Below, piece after piece: positions 10,236 through 21,034 of a DNA stretch of 64,000 nt. The DNA is from an uncultured Saprospiraceae bacterium (lineage in GTDB: Bacteria > Bacteroidota > Bacteroidia > Chitinophagales > Saprospiraceae). The position numbers and the translations under genes are program-made. Numbering within the stretch: the first letter of the stretch is position 1; every line of letters starts with the position of its first letter. The stretch lies in NCBI GenBank assembly GCA_938001865.1, contig CALLAW010000048.1, positions 47,783-111,782 of the forward strand. Reading direction: 5' to 3'. The notes under the pieces were generated by a model that made no database searches, was not told the origin of the DNA, and was given only the letters and a program-made list of their open reading frames with translations.

Positions 10236-11186
10236 CTAAAAATATCTAGGGTTGGTGAATATCTCCTTAGGATTATTATTACCAAAGGTATATCTAATCA
10301 TCGCCTCGAGACTTCCGGTCTCATATCTCCTAAGTTGACTGAATGTCACATCATAGCTCAGCCCAAGAAAAAATCTCTCTAATGGTTGCAGACCAAGTAA
10401 GAGGGACATTGACTCACCTAGCGAATTCCGATTACCCCCAGTCCTATAGTTGAGTGCTAGGTGATACTCTTTATTATAGAGGATTCCAGCCTGGATATCG
10501 ATGTCATAAGGTGAGTTAGGTGCTAGCTTGAAGAGCATCTGCGGTATGAAGTCAAACGAACTATTAATCTGAATCTCTGTACCTGCCATCACATAGAGGT
10601 GTCTCTCCTCTCTACTATCACTCAGCGAAGAGTCAAGATAGACATTAGAGAGTAATCTTGGTACGCTTATCCCAGCATAGAATCTTTGATTCTTGAAGTA
10701 GAAGCCCAGCCCAGTATTGAACAGATAAGTGGTCGTCCTCTCATCACTCAGGACTGGATCTGCACCGATTGTCTCAAATGCTACTAAGCGATCATCAGTA
10801 AAGTCAAGACTATGACTCCTGATAGAGACCTCTATACCACCACTGAGATTACCAAAGTCTGTCGGTACTCTATAGCTGTACATCGTACGGAGATTGAGAG
10901 ACTCTTGGATACCTATACTCTCCTTGCTGATCAGACCACCAATCCCCATTCTCTGCTTATCGAATGGTACTACTCCACTCACTTGAGTCGAGATTGGTGC
11001 TCCCTCTAGACCATTCCATTGATCACGGAATAAGATGCCAACCTCAGCATAACTGATCTGACTTGCATAGGCTGGATTGTACGAGAGCTTATTATAAGCG
11101 AACTGCGTAAATAGACCATCTTGTTGTCCAAGGCAGACTTGGCACATCAAGAGCAATAGAGTGATATGGTAGTATCTCACTCTCAT
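10236..11186 (-). CDS. PorP/SprF family outer membrane protein
   Basis: 316 aa with a signal peptide (YYHITLLLLMCQVCLGQ) and the family hallmark GLFTQFAYNKLSYNPAYAS near the N-terminus. Repeated beta-strand patterns follow to the end (AMIRYTFGNNNP). PorP/SprF proteins are outer-membrane beta-barrels that attach type B T9SS substrates to the cell surface. The start codon overlaps the stop of the 2093-aa gene (ATGA at 11183-11186), so the two are translationally coupled. The OmpA/PD40 gene follows at once. Confidence 0.93.
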   Translation of the reverse strand: MRVRYYHITLLLLMCQVCLGQQDGLFTQFAYNKLSYNPAYASQISYAEVGILFRDQWNGLEGAPISTQVSGVVPFDKQRMGIGGLISKESIGIQESLNLRTMYSYRVPTDFGNLSGGIEVSIRSHSLDFTDDRLVAFETIGADPVLSDERTTTYLFNTGLGFYFKNQRFYAGISVPRLLSNVYLDSSLSDSREERHLYVMAGTEIQINSSFDFIPQMLFKLAPNSPYDIDIQAGILYNKEYHLALNYRTGGNRNSLGESMSLLLGLQPLERFFLGLSYDVTFSQLRRYETGSLEAMIRYTFGNNNPKEIFTNPRYF

Positions 11187-14100
11187 CTCTCAACTACGAT
11201 AAAGCCTTGCAATGGATCTCGATCTGAGTTCAATGTCAAGATGTAAAAATATGTGCCCGAAGGTAAGTTACTCCCATTGTATGTCGCATCCCAGTCATTG
11301 GTATATGGCTGAGCTGAGTACACTTCATCACCCCACCGATTGAAGATTAGGAGCTTATTATTAGCATAGCGGTCACTCGTCAAGCATGGTACTCTGAAGT
11401 GATCATTATATCCATCATTGTTAGGTGTGACGACATTGGAGATGATGCACTCTGTCTCATCACCTATTATCAGCAAGAGTGTCGCTGTATCGCAGATATC
11501 TGGACATCTCTCACTACATACTTCGATGACTACACTCCTATTACCTATGTAATCTATCCCTGTCGTGACAGATAATTGGTCATCATCTAACCTGAGAGAC
11601 AATTCCTCTGGTGACTCTATGATATTGATCTCATAATCTTGAGTTAGCGTTGCATTCCGCAATACATCTATGAAATGTTCTCCGATATCTGGAAGAGTTA
11701 TGATTTGATCTTGAAGGTTGATTTCTTGCTCTTTGGTGATTATAATCGTATCTGAGGCTATCAATCCACAGTTGTCTGACCAGGTATTCACAGAGAGACC
11801 AAAGTCATTGGTCATCACATCTGTAACTCTGACTATACTCATGTCAATCAAGTTGGCATTTACCTGAGTGGTACTTGATGAGATACTCAGCGAGTCAATA
11901 TTGTCTGGAACATTGAGAGCTATATCTACCTCACTCTCTGTACATATCGTCAGAGCATCTAAGACAAATGTGGCTCCTCCGTCTCTATCATCTTCTATGT
12001 TGATGGTTACGACCTCGGAGAGATCGGAGAGACATGATTGGCTGTATCCTATCACAGCTAAGTAAGCGATAGTATCTTGGAGATAAGAGAAGTCCATCAG
12101 AGTACATGGACTTTCCGTAGAGAGCACCAATGAGTCAAGCTCAAGATCCATGATCACTAAGCTATCATATTGAAATAGTGTATTGGGATCAAAACAAAAG
12201 AGAAAATCCTCTAACTGGCTCGTACACAATGTCGTATCTACAAACTCAAGGCTCGGCACCTGTAGCTCGGTCCTTACAAAGAGAGATGACTCCAAAGACT
12301 GCTCAGATTGACACCCATTCGATGATGCGATTGCTGTATAATTGCCTAGATCTTGACTTGATAGATCGGTAAGTAGCCATTGGGTACCTACAGATTGATT
12401 GCCATTAGGACCCGTCCAGAGATATTCTACCCCAGCTATCGGTTGCAATATCTCGAGGATCAGATCACTCCCCTCACAAGCTACTGGAGGCACTAAGAGC
12501 TGTGGAGTGAGTGGGACAAGATTGATGACTACTTCTCTCTCTGGAGAGACTATGGATGAGCAATTTACCCCTTGGATGGAGACAGAGTATGATCCACTGT
12601 TCTCTTGACCAATGTTAGCGAGTTGCAGTTGATTATTATTTGTAACCATTGTACCATTAGGTGTCTCCCAGATGTATTGGGCATCAGGTTGGTTAGTCTC
12701 TGTTGCAATGAGAGTCAGGATCTCTCCTTGACAAGTGTTGTCAACCGATATGATGACTGGTTGATTAGGCACATCCGTGATGTCCACCTCTGTACTGACT
12801 GGGTCAGATGCACAACCATTAGCAATAGCAATGAGTACATACTCACCATTATCTGCCGCGGATGCATTTGTTATTACTGGATTGAGTAAGTCTGACGTCC
12901 ACCCATTTGGCCCCGACCAGCTGTACTCATAATCTCCTGGCGGAAATATCGTCGGAGAGAATACTACAGACACGTTATCTTCCCCACAATCGGGCGAAGT
13001 ATTGCTCAGCGCAGTGATGATCGGCGCTGGATTGATTACGACCGTAGTAGTCTCAGTCGCCACACAACCTACATTATTGATGACCGTCAGTGTATACTCA
13101 CCAGCCTCAGCAAGTACAGTCGGTCGCTGACCGCTAAATAGTACACCACTTGGACTCTCCCAACTATAATTAGCCTGTACGATCAATGTCGAGATCAACT
13201 CTATACTATCCCCTACACAGACTGGGCCATTATTACTCACACCTACTTGGAGTGATGTCTCAACACTCACGGTAAATGCTGCTGACTCTTCTGATACACA
13301 AAAGTCGTTACTGATGATACAAGACCAATCACCTGAGAGATCTACCGTACTATTATTTATCGACAGAGAGTTAGTAGAGGTATTACTGAAGAGGAGACCA
13401 TCCTTGTACCAAGCATAGCTAGTCGCATTGGGTTCGTTGAGGATTGTCAATGTCAGAGGTACTCCCTCGCAGAGCAGGTTATCACCTGATAGGATGGGTT
13501 TTTCTGGTCTATCAAAGATGATGACTTGGACTGTAGCAGCAGCAGAGAGACATCCTTCATTCTCTACCACTAATGTATAAGTTCCTTCATTTTGCTCTGT
13601 TGCGGTAGGTATAGATATCGGCGAAGCGCCATCACCTTGATAACCATCAGGACCAGACCAGATGTACTCTACACCAGGGATACTACTCTCTATTGCCTCT
13701 AAGAGGATAGGATCACCACTACATACGGTGATGAATGGATTGACTACGTCCGCAATGGGTCGTAGCGAGACATCAACTCCCACACTCATCGATGGATTAC
13801 TCGTACAGAGATCATTGCTCACCTCGACATAGTAGAGGTGCAGTCCTTGTGTCACTTGAATCTCTAGGAGAGGGACACTCGTCTGGGCTATCAATATTCC
13901 ATTGGGAGCTGCCCCTTCGTACCAGAGATAGTTTACATCACCACTATAGCTACTCGCGGTCAGGATGATCTCGTCTTCCACACAGAATTCTGTACCCTGC
14001 AACATGATCTCAGGATCATCAAACTGGTCAAACTGTACATCAATCGTTGATGAAGTAGAGCAGCCATTCAACCCTTCGATAGTGAGATTATAGATCCCAG

Positions 14101-17100
14101 CGTTAATCTCCTGAGGGTTAACAATGATCGGATTCTCTTGATTAGAGAGATAACCATCAGGACCAGACCAGAAAAACTTCAAGGCATTGATATTGTTACC
14201 GTCTGGGACATTAGCTAGTAATTGGAGTTCGTCACCTTGGCAGATTCCAATCGTAAAACTGGGCACTACAGGTTGCTGTAATATCTGTACAAAACTCGTA
14301 CACACGTCCGTATTACCAGAGTCATCAGTAACAGTACTGGTGATCTCTATCGTCGATCCGACTGCACTACAATCTACTTCTCTGATATCAGTATCAAAGG
14401 TGGTTAACCCGCAATTTTCAAATGAACTGCTCAGTAGATCGCTGTCGCTAAATACATATGGGAGTGATCCATCGATTGGGAGGACTATGACTGTATCTCG
14501 ACATGTAATCAGTGGAGAGACGAGATCGTTTACTGTCAGACTGTAGCTACACTCTCCTCTATTACCAGTGGCATCTTGGACAGAATAAGTAATCGTATAA
14601 TCACCAACACAGAGAGTATGGATTGGTGGATTTTCGAGGTCGGTGATCCTTCCAGAGTAGAGTGTATCTATCCCGACTATGGTATAGTCAGGTTGGATAT
14701 CGCTATAGAGTAATGTCAACTTGAGTCTAGAGATTCCATCAATCCCAGCGACAGGGATATTACAAGCTGGCAAATCATTCCCTATGAAGGTGAAACTGAG
14801 TTGGTCGTCTGACACCCAAGACGCAAAGTCTTCTGGGTCAATATCTATGAGTATAGAGGATTGTTCACCACAGCTCGGGACTACACTATTTTCTAATTGA
14901 GCAAATATCTGTCCCTCTTCATCGAGTAGCGTGACGAATTCTTCATTCGTATTGGCAGCGACGTCTATCCTTAATTGTGGGTTCTCTAATATTTTATTTT
15001 CTGCATTAGGGATAGTAAATTGAAATTGCCGATCTCTTGCCGAGTAAGTATCCGTCGACTCATCATAGTCAAATATGATATTGCCAGTACCTACTGGAAG
15101 AGTCTCTGAGATCCGACCTGATGAGATACAATTATCACTATATGTAAAGTCTGTGGAGAGTTGATATTCCACACAGCATGAAGTGACTTCAGTGATTAGT
15201 AGTGTATCGCTAGGACAGACGATCAGTGGTGGTTCATTATCCACTACGACGACCGTGGTAAGACATGAACTCACATTACCACCACAATCTTTGAAAAAAA
15301 ACTCTACAGTGTGTATCCCCTCTTCGAGTGTCAAATCAAGGCTATCAATCTGCTGAGTAGAAGTCATATCCCCACTATCTAGACTGTATGCAATCTCGAT
15401 CAAGTCAGCAGACTGGACAGAAGCTTGGATAGTAACATCTACGAATGAGAGTTCGCAGATTTCATTGATACCAAGTGATCCATTGCCTGGTGGTACATTA
15501 GGGATCAGATCGATACTGATGATGCCATCACCTAACCACACGATGAGACTGTCAGATGGGATAGGCTCTAGTCTGAGTGTCGTGTCTTGACACTCCTGAT
15601 GGAGCTGTGGACTCCTCCCATAATAGTTGCCCTCTATATAGATGTCAAAATACTCCTGTGGGCCATCGCCGTCAAATGCCTCAAAAAAAATGTCAAACTG
15701 TGCTGGAGCATTTCCAATCTGATTAATATTGAAATCTGTGAACTCAAAGAATACTGGATTGACTAACTCTGTATTGCTGCCAGATTGACTAGAGATGATG
15801 TTTTCTCTCTGACTGAAGGTCTGTTCACCGCTTACAGAGAGACAGTTATCTACTACGATGGGTACAGGTATAGATGCATTAGCGATACAATCAGTCCCCA
15901 TCAAGGGCACTTCGATACTCTCATTACACTCTACTACTTCTGGGCTTTCATCATCTAGGATGATTAATGATGCTACGGTTTGACTTGCATTGCCACAAGC
16001 ATCTAAGTAGACTACAGCATACTGCTCAGTATAGGTGATTCCATCCTCTGCGACTTGACAGTAATCTTGTGGAATGGTGGGTGCAACTCCAGGATATGTA
16101 GACTCATCAGTCAAGTCAAAACTTCCACTCACTGCAACGAAACTCGTCAGATCACCACAGCTATCTATCGCTTGACTCCCTCCGAGATCATCTATCCACT
16201 GTGTCAGTAAGATGGAGTAAGATACCGTCGTGTCGCAGTCTATGATCAGGTCATCGGCCTCAACGCTGATAGTCGGAGAGACATTATCGATCAGATTGAT
16301 CCTCTGCGTAACTACTGACTGATTGCCACAGATATCGGTCAGAGTATAAGTCCTATCATACTGTCCACTGCAGTTAGCATCTCCGATGATCTGATCACTA
16401 TACAATACCTCTACAGGGCTCTCACAATTGTCAGTAATCGTGATGAACAATGCTAGACTGTCAAGCGGAGTAGTACATGGTACATCTATGATATCAAGGA
16501 GATCTGCAGTCGGTGGAGTAGTGTCGATGACTGTGATTATCTGATTGTGGGTAAGTATATTGCCACAGGCATCGGAGACATTATAGACTCGTTCGATGAG
16601 GTAATTGTAGTGTTCACATTGATTGATATCGTCTATCTGAGTATTGAACTCTTCAGGGAGAGCAGAGAGATTAGCTTCGCAATAATCTAATATCGGATAA
16701 GAATCTAAGTCTGGGATCGCATCACAAGAGACAGTAATATCGTCTGGTACGACATCGAAGTATGGAGGAAGTGTATCCAATACTGATAATCTGCCGATCG
16801 TAGCTGTTCGATTAGCACATCCATCAGCTGCGAAAAATGAGACATTTATAAACCAATTACAATTTTCTCTCTCGATCGGTATGTCAATGGGGTCACCTAT
16901 GATACCAAATCCATTATTTCCTTGATTGTCACTCCAGATGTATTCGTTCCATGTCACTTCACTACATTGGTCAGTTGCCTCGGCTCCACCATATGAACCT
17001 ATCCAATCTGACATTGCTGTCACGATATTGCTATCACAATTGACTGTGATATCCGACGGCTCTACCACAATGACTGGATTGATGTTATCACTCACGGTAA

Positions 17101-17464
17101 ATGTAGCATAGGATGTATCGATAGAGGAATTGCCACATTCGTCCACTGCATAGAATCCAACCGTAGTCGAGGCTGTCTCGATGCACAATCCTTCAAATGA
17201 GATATTAAAAGTATCAATAGCCTCATTTAACGACAGTGTTGCTCCAAATCCAATATCGCCTGATTCGTCTGTTGCTTGTAATCCTGCTACAGTGATATAC
17301 CATTGAGTCAGACTATCTAGATAAGACTGGGTACACATGACATCTAGGTCTGAGGCTGGTGTGGTGATGATGGGACGGATTGTATCCGTATCTATCATAG
17401 CGTGACTCATTAGTGACATGCAACTAATCATCAATGCAATACAGATAGAATGTCTCAATTTCAC
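11183..17464 (-). CDS. Giant surface adhesin with T9SS type B (gliding-motility-associated) C-terminal domain
   Basis: 2093 aa. The signal peptide is HSICIALMISCMSLMSHA. The first ~650 residues are HYR-like repeats, each with a V(N/S)CD core and a following DxCGN motif. A middle part contains paired beta-sandwich segments, and residues about 1080-1750 are Ig/PKD-like repeats (YxWSGPDGYxS ... NxGxYTLxV). The last ~85 residues are the type B sorting domain (NVVTPNNDGYNDHF, LLIFNRWGDEVY, NLPSGTYFYILTL). It resembles SprB-type adhesins: exported by T9SS and displayed through the PorP/SprF partner encoded next. Very high Cys content in the HYR part suggests disulfides. Confidence 0.93.
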   Translation of the reverse strand: MKLRHSICIALMISCMSLMSHAMIDTDTIRPIITTPASDLDVMCTQSYLDSLTQWYITVAGLQATDESGDIGFGATLSLNEAIDTFNISFEGLCIETASTTVGFYAVDECGNSSIDTSYATFTVSDNINPVIVVEPSDITVNCDSNIVTAMSDWIGSYGGAEATDQCSEVTWNEYIWSDNQGNNGFGIIGDPIDIPIERENCNWFINVSFFAADGCANRTATIGRLSVLDTLPPYFDVVPDDITVSCDAIPDLDSYPILDYCEANLSALPEEFNTQIDDINQCEHYNYLIERVYNVSDACGNILTHNQIITVIDTTPPTADLLDIIDVPCTTPLDSLALFITITDNCESPVEVLYSDQIIGDANCSGQYDRTYTLTDICGNQSVVTQRINLIDNVSPTISVEADDLIIDCDTTVSYSILLTQWIDDLGGSQAIDSCGDLTSFVAVSGSFDLTDESTYPGVAPTIPQDYCQVAEDGITYTEQYAVVYLDACGNASQTVASLIILDDESPEVVECNESIEVPLMGTDCIANASIPVPIVVDNCLSVSGEQTFSQRENIISSQSGSNTELVNPVFFEFTDFNINQIGNAPAQFDIFFEAFDGDGPQEYFDIYIEGNYYGRSPQLHQECQDTTLRLEPIPSDSLIVWLGDGIISIDLIPNVPPGNGSLGINEICELSFVDVTIQASVQSADLIEIAYSLDSGDMTSTQQIDSLDLTLEEGIHTVEFFFKDCGGNVSSCLTTVVVVDNEPPLIVCPSDTLLITEVTSCCVEYQLSTDFTYSDNCISSGRISETLPVGTGNIIFDYDESTDTYSARDRQFQFTIPNAENKILENPQLRIDVAANTNEEFVTLLDEEGQIFAQLENSVVPSCGEQSSILIDIDPEDFASWVSDDQLSFTFIGNDLPACNIPVAGIDGISRLKLTLLYSDIQPDYTIVGIDTLYSGRITDLENPPIHTLCVGDYTITYSVQDATGNRGECSYSLTVNDLVSPLITCRDTVIVLPIDGSLPYVFSDSDLLSSSFENCGLTTFDTDIREVDCSAVGSTIEITSTVTDDSGNTDVCTSFVQILQQPVVPSFTIGICQGDELQLLANVPDGNNINALKFFWSGPDGYLSNQENPIIVNPQEINAGIYNLTIEGLNGCSTSSTIDVQFDQFDDPEIMLQGTEFCVEDEIILTASSYSGDVNYLWYEGAAPNGILIAQTSVPLLEIQVTQGLHLYYVEVSNDLCTSNPSMSVGVDVSLRPIADVVNPFITVCSGDPILLEAIESSIPGVEYIWSGPDGYQGDGASPISIPTATEQNEGTYTLVVENEGCLSAAATVQVIIFDRPEKPILSGDNLLCEGVPLTLTILNEPNATSYAWYKDGLLFSNTSTNSLSINNSTVDLSGDWSCIISNDFCVSEESAAFTVSVETSLQVGVSNNGPVCVGDSIELISTLIVQANYSWESPSGVLFSGQRPTVLAEAGEYTLTVINNVGCVATETTTVVINPAPIITALSNTSPDCGEDNVSVVFSPTIFPPGDYEYSWSGPNGWTSDLLNPVITNASAADNGEYVLIAIANGCASDPVSTEVDITDVPNQPVIISVDNTCQGEILTLIATETNQPDAQYIWETPNGTMVTNNNQLQLANIGQENSGSYSVSIQGVNCSSIVSPEREVVINLVPLTPQLLVPPVACEGSDLILEILQPIAGVEYLWTGPNGNQSVGTQWLLTDLSSQDLGNYTAIASSNGCQSEQSLESSLFVRTELQVPSLEFVDTTLCTSQLEDFLFCFDPNTLFQYDSLVIMDLELDSLVLSTESPCTLMDFSYLQDTIAYLAVIGYSQSCLSDLSEVVTINIEDDRDGGATFVLDALTICTESEVDIALNVPDNIDSLSISSSTTQVNANLIDMSIVRVTDVMTNDFGLSVNTWSDNCGLIASDTIIITKEQEINLQDQIITLPDIGEHFIDVLRNATLTQDYEINIIESPEELSLRLDDDQLSVTTGIDYIGNRSVVIEVCSERCPDICDTATLLLIIGDETECIISNVVTPNNDGYNDHFRVPCLTSDRYANNKLLIFNRWGDEVYSAQPYTNDWDATYNGSNLPSGTYFYILTLNSDRDPLQGFIVVER

Positions 17465-17702
17465 AGGTTTCTTAGCTCTTAGATTTGTGTTATTTGGATC
17501 ATTAGGACTATCAACACTCCATAGTCACTGCTAAATCTGGAGTATCCCGTCGTCAATTACTTTATAAAAATACATCTAAACAACAGATACTTCGGGATAT
17601 CATCCACTTAGTTTGTGTTGTAGACGACAACCAAGGAAAACCCCTACCATTCTTAGGGTAGAAGCACTGGTTATAAGAACATGAATAGGTGCTAAATCGC
17701 TG

Positions 17703-17876
17703 CTACTCTTCTTCAGCGAGATTCTTTAGCTTCTTGTCTTCCACATTTTCATTGAGAAATGAATTGAGCTTATCGATCTCAAAGTTAGACTGGATCTCTC
17801 CAAAACTATTAATCTTGATGTTGAACCCTTCAAGGTCATCATGCATGTCTGGTTTCTTGTTGTCTTTTTTTTTCAA
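17703..17876 (-). CDS. Small conserved acidic/charged protein next to gltX
   Basis: 57 codons from a TTG start at 17876; an internal ATG at 17846 would give 47 aa. It begins with a lysine run, then PDMHDDLEGFNIKINSFGE, IDKLNSFLNENVEDKKLKN and an EEE tail. The alternating amphipathic pattern and lack of rare codons look coding. I recall similar short proteins of unknown function in Bacteroidota (DLxGFxIKIxxFGEI ... LNxFLNxNVxDKKL), from memory only. It lies 99 bp downstream of gltX on the same strand, so it may be the distal gene of that transcript. The open frame runs further upstream, up to a TAA near 17967, without ATG. Confidence 0.6.
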   Translation of the reverse strand: MKKKDNKKPDMHDDLEGFNIKINSFGEIQSNFEIDKLNSFLNENVEDKKLKNLAEEE

Positions 17877-17975
17877 AATGTACTGTGGTAATGAGTAATG
17901 TAATTCGTAATGAGAGTCTATCCTCTCTTTAATATTAACTGTGGTTTGGCTGATACAGTTCCAATCTTAATGCTT

Positions 17976-19508
17976 TCAACTCAATCCACTCAGCAGCTTA
18001 GTCATAGATGTCTCCCATCTGCGAGTGACTATATCCTTGCCAAGCAGGGCAAGAGCAGGGAACAGATCTGGACCTTGCATACTCCCTGTCATGATCACTC
18101 TCAAGATCGGTAATATTGCTCCAAAACTGAGTGCATTATCACCAATATAGCCTTTGACTGTGGCTGTAATAGCATCAGTGTCCCAAGAGTCCAATTCCTT
18201 AAGATCCGTCAGTATCTGGTTGAAGTGAACAGCATTCTCCGCTTTGTATTTCTTCTTGAAGATCTTCTCATCAAACTCAGTAGGCTCTTGGAAGAAAAAC
18301 TTAGCACTCTCATAAAAATCATCGATAAACACTACTCTCTCCTTCATCAATTCGATGACTCTAGAGATGTAGTCTGACGATTGTACGATCCCCTTAGACT
18401 CAATGGTCTTAGTTACGATTGGTAGGAGATCTGCTGTAGGTGTAGCGATGAGATACTGTTGGTTAAACCACTTCGCTTTCTCGATATCAAACTTAGCCCC
18501 TGACTTCACTATTCTGTCTAGAGAGAATGACTCTATCATCTCTTCTATACTTAGAGTCTCTCGATCATCCCCTGGATTCCATCCAAGTAATACCAAGAAA
18601 TTGAGAACTGCTTCAGGCAGGAATCCGTCATCTCTGAATCCCGCATAGATCTCTTCGCCATCTTTCCATTCTATTGGGAAGACCGGAAATCCAAATTTTG
18701 CACCATCTCTCTTGCTGAGTTTACCCTTACCACTTGGCTTCAGTATCAGTGGCAAATGAGCAAATCTAGGCGGCGTCCAGTCAAAGAAACGGTACATAAG
18801 TACGTGATGGGCTGTACTAGAGAGCCACTCCTCTCCCCTGATCACATGGGTAATCGCCATGGTATGATCATCTACGATATTAGCTAGGTGATACGTAGGC
18901 ATACCATCATTCTTGAGGATCACTTTATCGTCTAACTCAGTCGAGCTAAATGACACCTCTCCTCTCACTTCATCATGAATAGTGATGATCTCATCTGTTG
19001 GTATCAGTAATCTGACGATCACATTGTCATTGGCTTCTAAGAGTTGAGTGACTTCGCTTGCTGGCAATGTCAGGCTATTACGCATGGACATTCTGATGTT
19101 AGCGTCATACTTAGGACTATGGTTGCCTTGCTGTGTCTCTCTAGCTCTCATCTCCTCTAACTCCTCAGGTGTGTCAAATGCATAGTAAGCATGACCTTTC
19201 TCCACAAGAGTATGTGCATACTTGGCATAGAGGCCTTTCCGCTCAGATTGTCGATATGGACCAAACTCACCTCCTGTATCTGGACCTTCATCAGTGTGCA
19301 GACCAAACCAATGGAGTGCCTCATGGATATATTTCTCTGCACCTTCGACGTATCTTGTCTGATCGGTATCTTCTATTCTGAGGATAAATGTTCCGTTGTG
19401 CTTCTTAGCGAAGAGGTAATTATAGAGAGCAGTACGGACTCCTCCGATATGGAGTGGACCAGTTGGGCTCGGGGCAAATCTTACTCTTACGTTATCTTTT
19501 TGTGACAT
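17976..19508 (-). CDS. gltX: Glutamyl-tRNA synthetase
   Basis: 510 aa, class I aminoacyl-tRNA synthetase. The N-terminus RVRFAPSPTGPLHIGGVRTALYN holds the HIGH motif. GKLSKRDGAKFG (about residue 260) is the KMSKS-equivalent that binds ATP. The C-terminal alpha-helical anticodon-binding half is complete. It charges tRNA-Glu in the cytoplasm. Length is normal for bacterial GltX. Confidence 0.97.
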   Translation of the reverse strand: MSQKDNVRVRFAPSPTGPLHIGGVRTALYNYLFAKKHNGTFILRIEDTDQTRYVEGAEKYIHEALHWFGLHTDEGPDTGGEFGPYRQSERKGLYAKYAHTLVEKGHAYYAFDTPEELEEMRARETQQGNHSPKYDANIRMSMRNSLTLPASEVTQLLEANDNVIVRLLIPTDEIITIHDEVRGEVSFSSTELDDKVILKNDGMPTYHLANIVDDHTMAITHVIRGEEWLSSTAHHVLMYRFFDWTPPRFAHLPLILKPSGKGKLSKRDGAKFGFPVFPIEWKDGEEIYAGFRDDGFLPEAVLNFLVLLGWNPGDDRETLSIEEMIESFSLDRIVKSGAKFDIEKAKWFNQQYLIATPTADLLPIVTKTIESKGIVQSSDYISRVIELMKERVVFIDDFYESAKFFFQEPTEFDEKIFKKKYKAENAVHFNQILTDLKELDSWDTDAITATVKGYIGDNALSFGAILPILRVIMTGSMQGPDLFPALALLGKDIVTRRWETSMTKLLSGLS

Positions 19509-19612
19509 CTGTCTGATTGTTATCTCTGTATTATAATAATATTTAGTAGGTCAGTTACCCAAGAATCTTTGCATGATTATCGTTAACATTCTAAGTTCTA
19601 TCATTGAATGTT

Positions 19613-20224
19613 ATGTACTTAGTAAAGACACCCAATTATCTTCAGCAAGCATTTCCCTCTTTGGAGTGGAGATATCAGACCAGAGACAAGGTACTCTACC
19701 TTACATTTGATGATGGTCCGACTCCCGAAGCAACGCCATCGATTCTTAAGATCTTACAAAGATATAATGCTAAAGCTACATTTTTTTGCGTAGGCGATAA
19801 TATTAGGAAGTATCCTGACCTATTTGAGACTTTACAGACAGAGGGACACCAAGTCGGCAGTCATACATTTAACCACTTGAGTGGATGGACTACCTCTAAT
19901 CCTGCATACTATCGCAATGTAAGGAAAGCAGCTAGACTCGTCAAGACTCCACTCTTCAGACCACCATACGGTCGGATCACTCCCAATCAATCCAAGTTCC
20001 TCAGTCGATACTATAGGATAGTGATGTGGGATGTACTTAGTGGTGACTTTGATCAATCCCTGAGTCCAGAGACTTGCCTTCAAAATGTCATCAAGAACTC
20101 TAAGAATGGCTCCATCGTGGTATTTCACGATAGTCAGAAGTCCAAAGACCTTGTACTGGATGTCCTCCCAAAGGTACTCTCTCACTACAGCAACAAAGGT
20201 TACCGCTTTGATATAATCAAATAA
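19613..20224 (+). CDS. Polysaccharide deacetylase (NodB-like, CE4)
   Basis: 203 aa from the ATG at 19613. The NodB homology domain is clear: YLTFDDGPTPEATPSIL gives motif 1 with the catalytic and metal Asp, GSHTFNHLSG the HxxxH-type motif 2, and FRPPYGR motif 3. WDVLSGDFD and SIVVFHDSQKS are motifs 4 and 5. No signal peptide is evident, so it probably acts in the cytoplasm or is released unconventionally. Family members remove N- or O-acetyl groups from peptidoglycan or polysaccharide. Substrate unknown. Confidence 0.9.
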   Translation: MYLVKTPNYLQQAFPSLEWRYQTRDKVLYLTFDDGPTPEATPSILKILQRYNAKATFFCVGDNIRKYPDLFETLQTEGHQVGSHTFNHLSGWTTSNPAYYRNVRKAARLVKTPLFRPPYGRITPNQSKFLSRYYRIVMWDVLSGDFDQSLSPETCLQNVIKNSKNGSIVVFHDSQKSKDLVLDVLPKVLSHYSNKGYRFDIIK

Positions 20225-20284
20225 TCGATTGTAACTTAGATTGGGTATTGCCTTTAGCTATGACTGTACCTCTATCGTACAGTA

Positions 20285-20842
20285 TTAAATCTTTCGACTC
20301 AGTATAATCGCATCATCCTCATAGCCGTAGATGATCTCAAGCTCCTTATTGAAGAAGAATATCCATATAATCCCACCTAGCAATAGGGCAATAATATACT
20401 TCCAGATAACACTACCCGTACCTACGATAGGCCCGATAACGATCTCACTCATCAAGAGCAAGAAGAGAGGAAAGAGAAAAAAGTATATCCACTTAATGAT
20501 AGAGATCCTTACACGTTTGATTTCAATACCAGCATTGAGGTAGGCGAGCTTGTTAGCTAGATATTGCTTCTCACCGATGATCTCTGGATCACCATACTGA
20601 GAGACCGTCTGCATATGTTGGATAGACTTCTTGATCCCTAATCTATAGTAGACTCCAGCAGCTAGCAAAGCTATTCCATAGAAGAACAGTCGACCCAGCA
20701 GCCCATACTTCACAAAGAAAAATAAGATAGCTACCAGAAATAATACAAAGAGTATCAGCAACATATATGTATATGTTGAAGAGGGATAATTATTCTTAAT
20801 ATCCTCAATCAAGAGATCTAATCTTTCAACTGTAGTCTTCAT
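20285..20842 (-). CDS. Membrane protein of unknown function
   Basis: 185 aa. Four hydrophobic helices in two pairs are visible: residues about 22-44 (YMLLILFVLFLVAILFFFV), 49-68, 113-135 (YFFLFPLFLLLMSEIVIG) and 139-160 (IIALLLGGIIWIFFF). The N-terminus (MKTTVERLDLLIEDIKNNYP) and the mid loop are charged. No family was recognised. It is divergent from prs, with a promoter region of 192 bp between them. Confidence 0.65.
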   Translation of the reverse strand: MKTTVERLDLLIEDIKNNYPSSTYTYMLLILFVLFLVAILFFFVKYGLLGRLFFYGIALLAAGVYYRLGIKKSIQHMQTVSQYGDPEIIGEKQYLANKLAYLNAGIEIKRVRISIIKWIYFFLFPLFLLLMSEIVIGPIVGTGSVIWKYIIALLLGGIIWIFFFNKELEIIYGYEDDAIILSRKI

Positions 20843-20981
20843 AGGCTTCTAATAATATCAAAAATGCAAAAAATTGATGAATTCAGTTCCAAGAGTTCGA
20901 TATAAATTTGCCAAAAGAATATTTAACCCAAATCATTATTAACCCTTTTTCCACATCATAGAGGCCATATTGATATTATCG

Positions 20982-20989
20982 TAACTTTG
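20982..20989 (+). promoter_or_regulatory. prs promoter -7 box TAACTTTG
   Basis: Perfect TAnnTTTG 45 bp before the prs start, giving a leader of about 40 bases. No convincing -33 TTG is present. Confidence 0.55.
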
Positions 20990-21034
20990 TCGGATTGTTA
21001 ATCAACCATCAATCTTGATAAGACCAATACCGTT

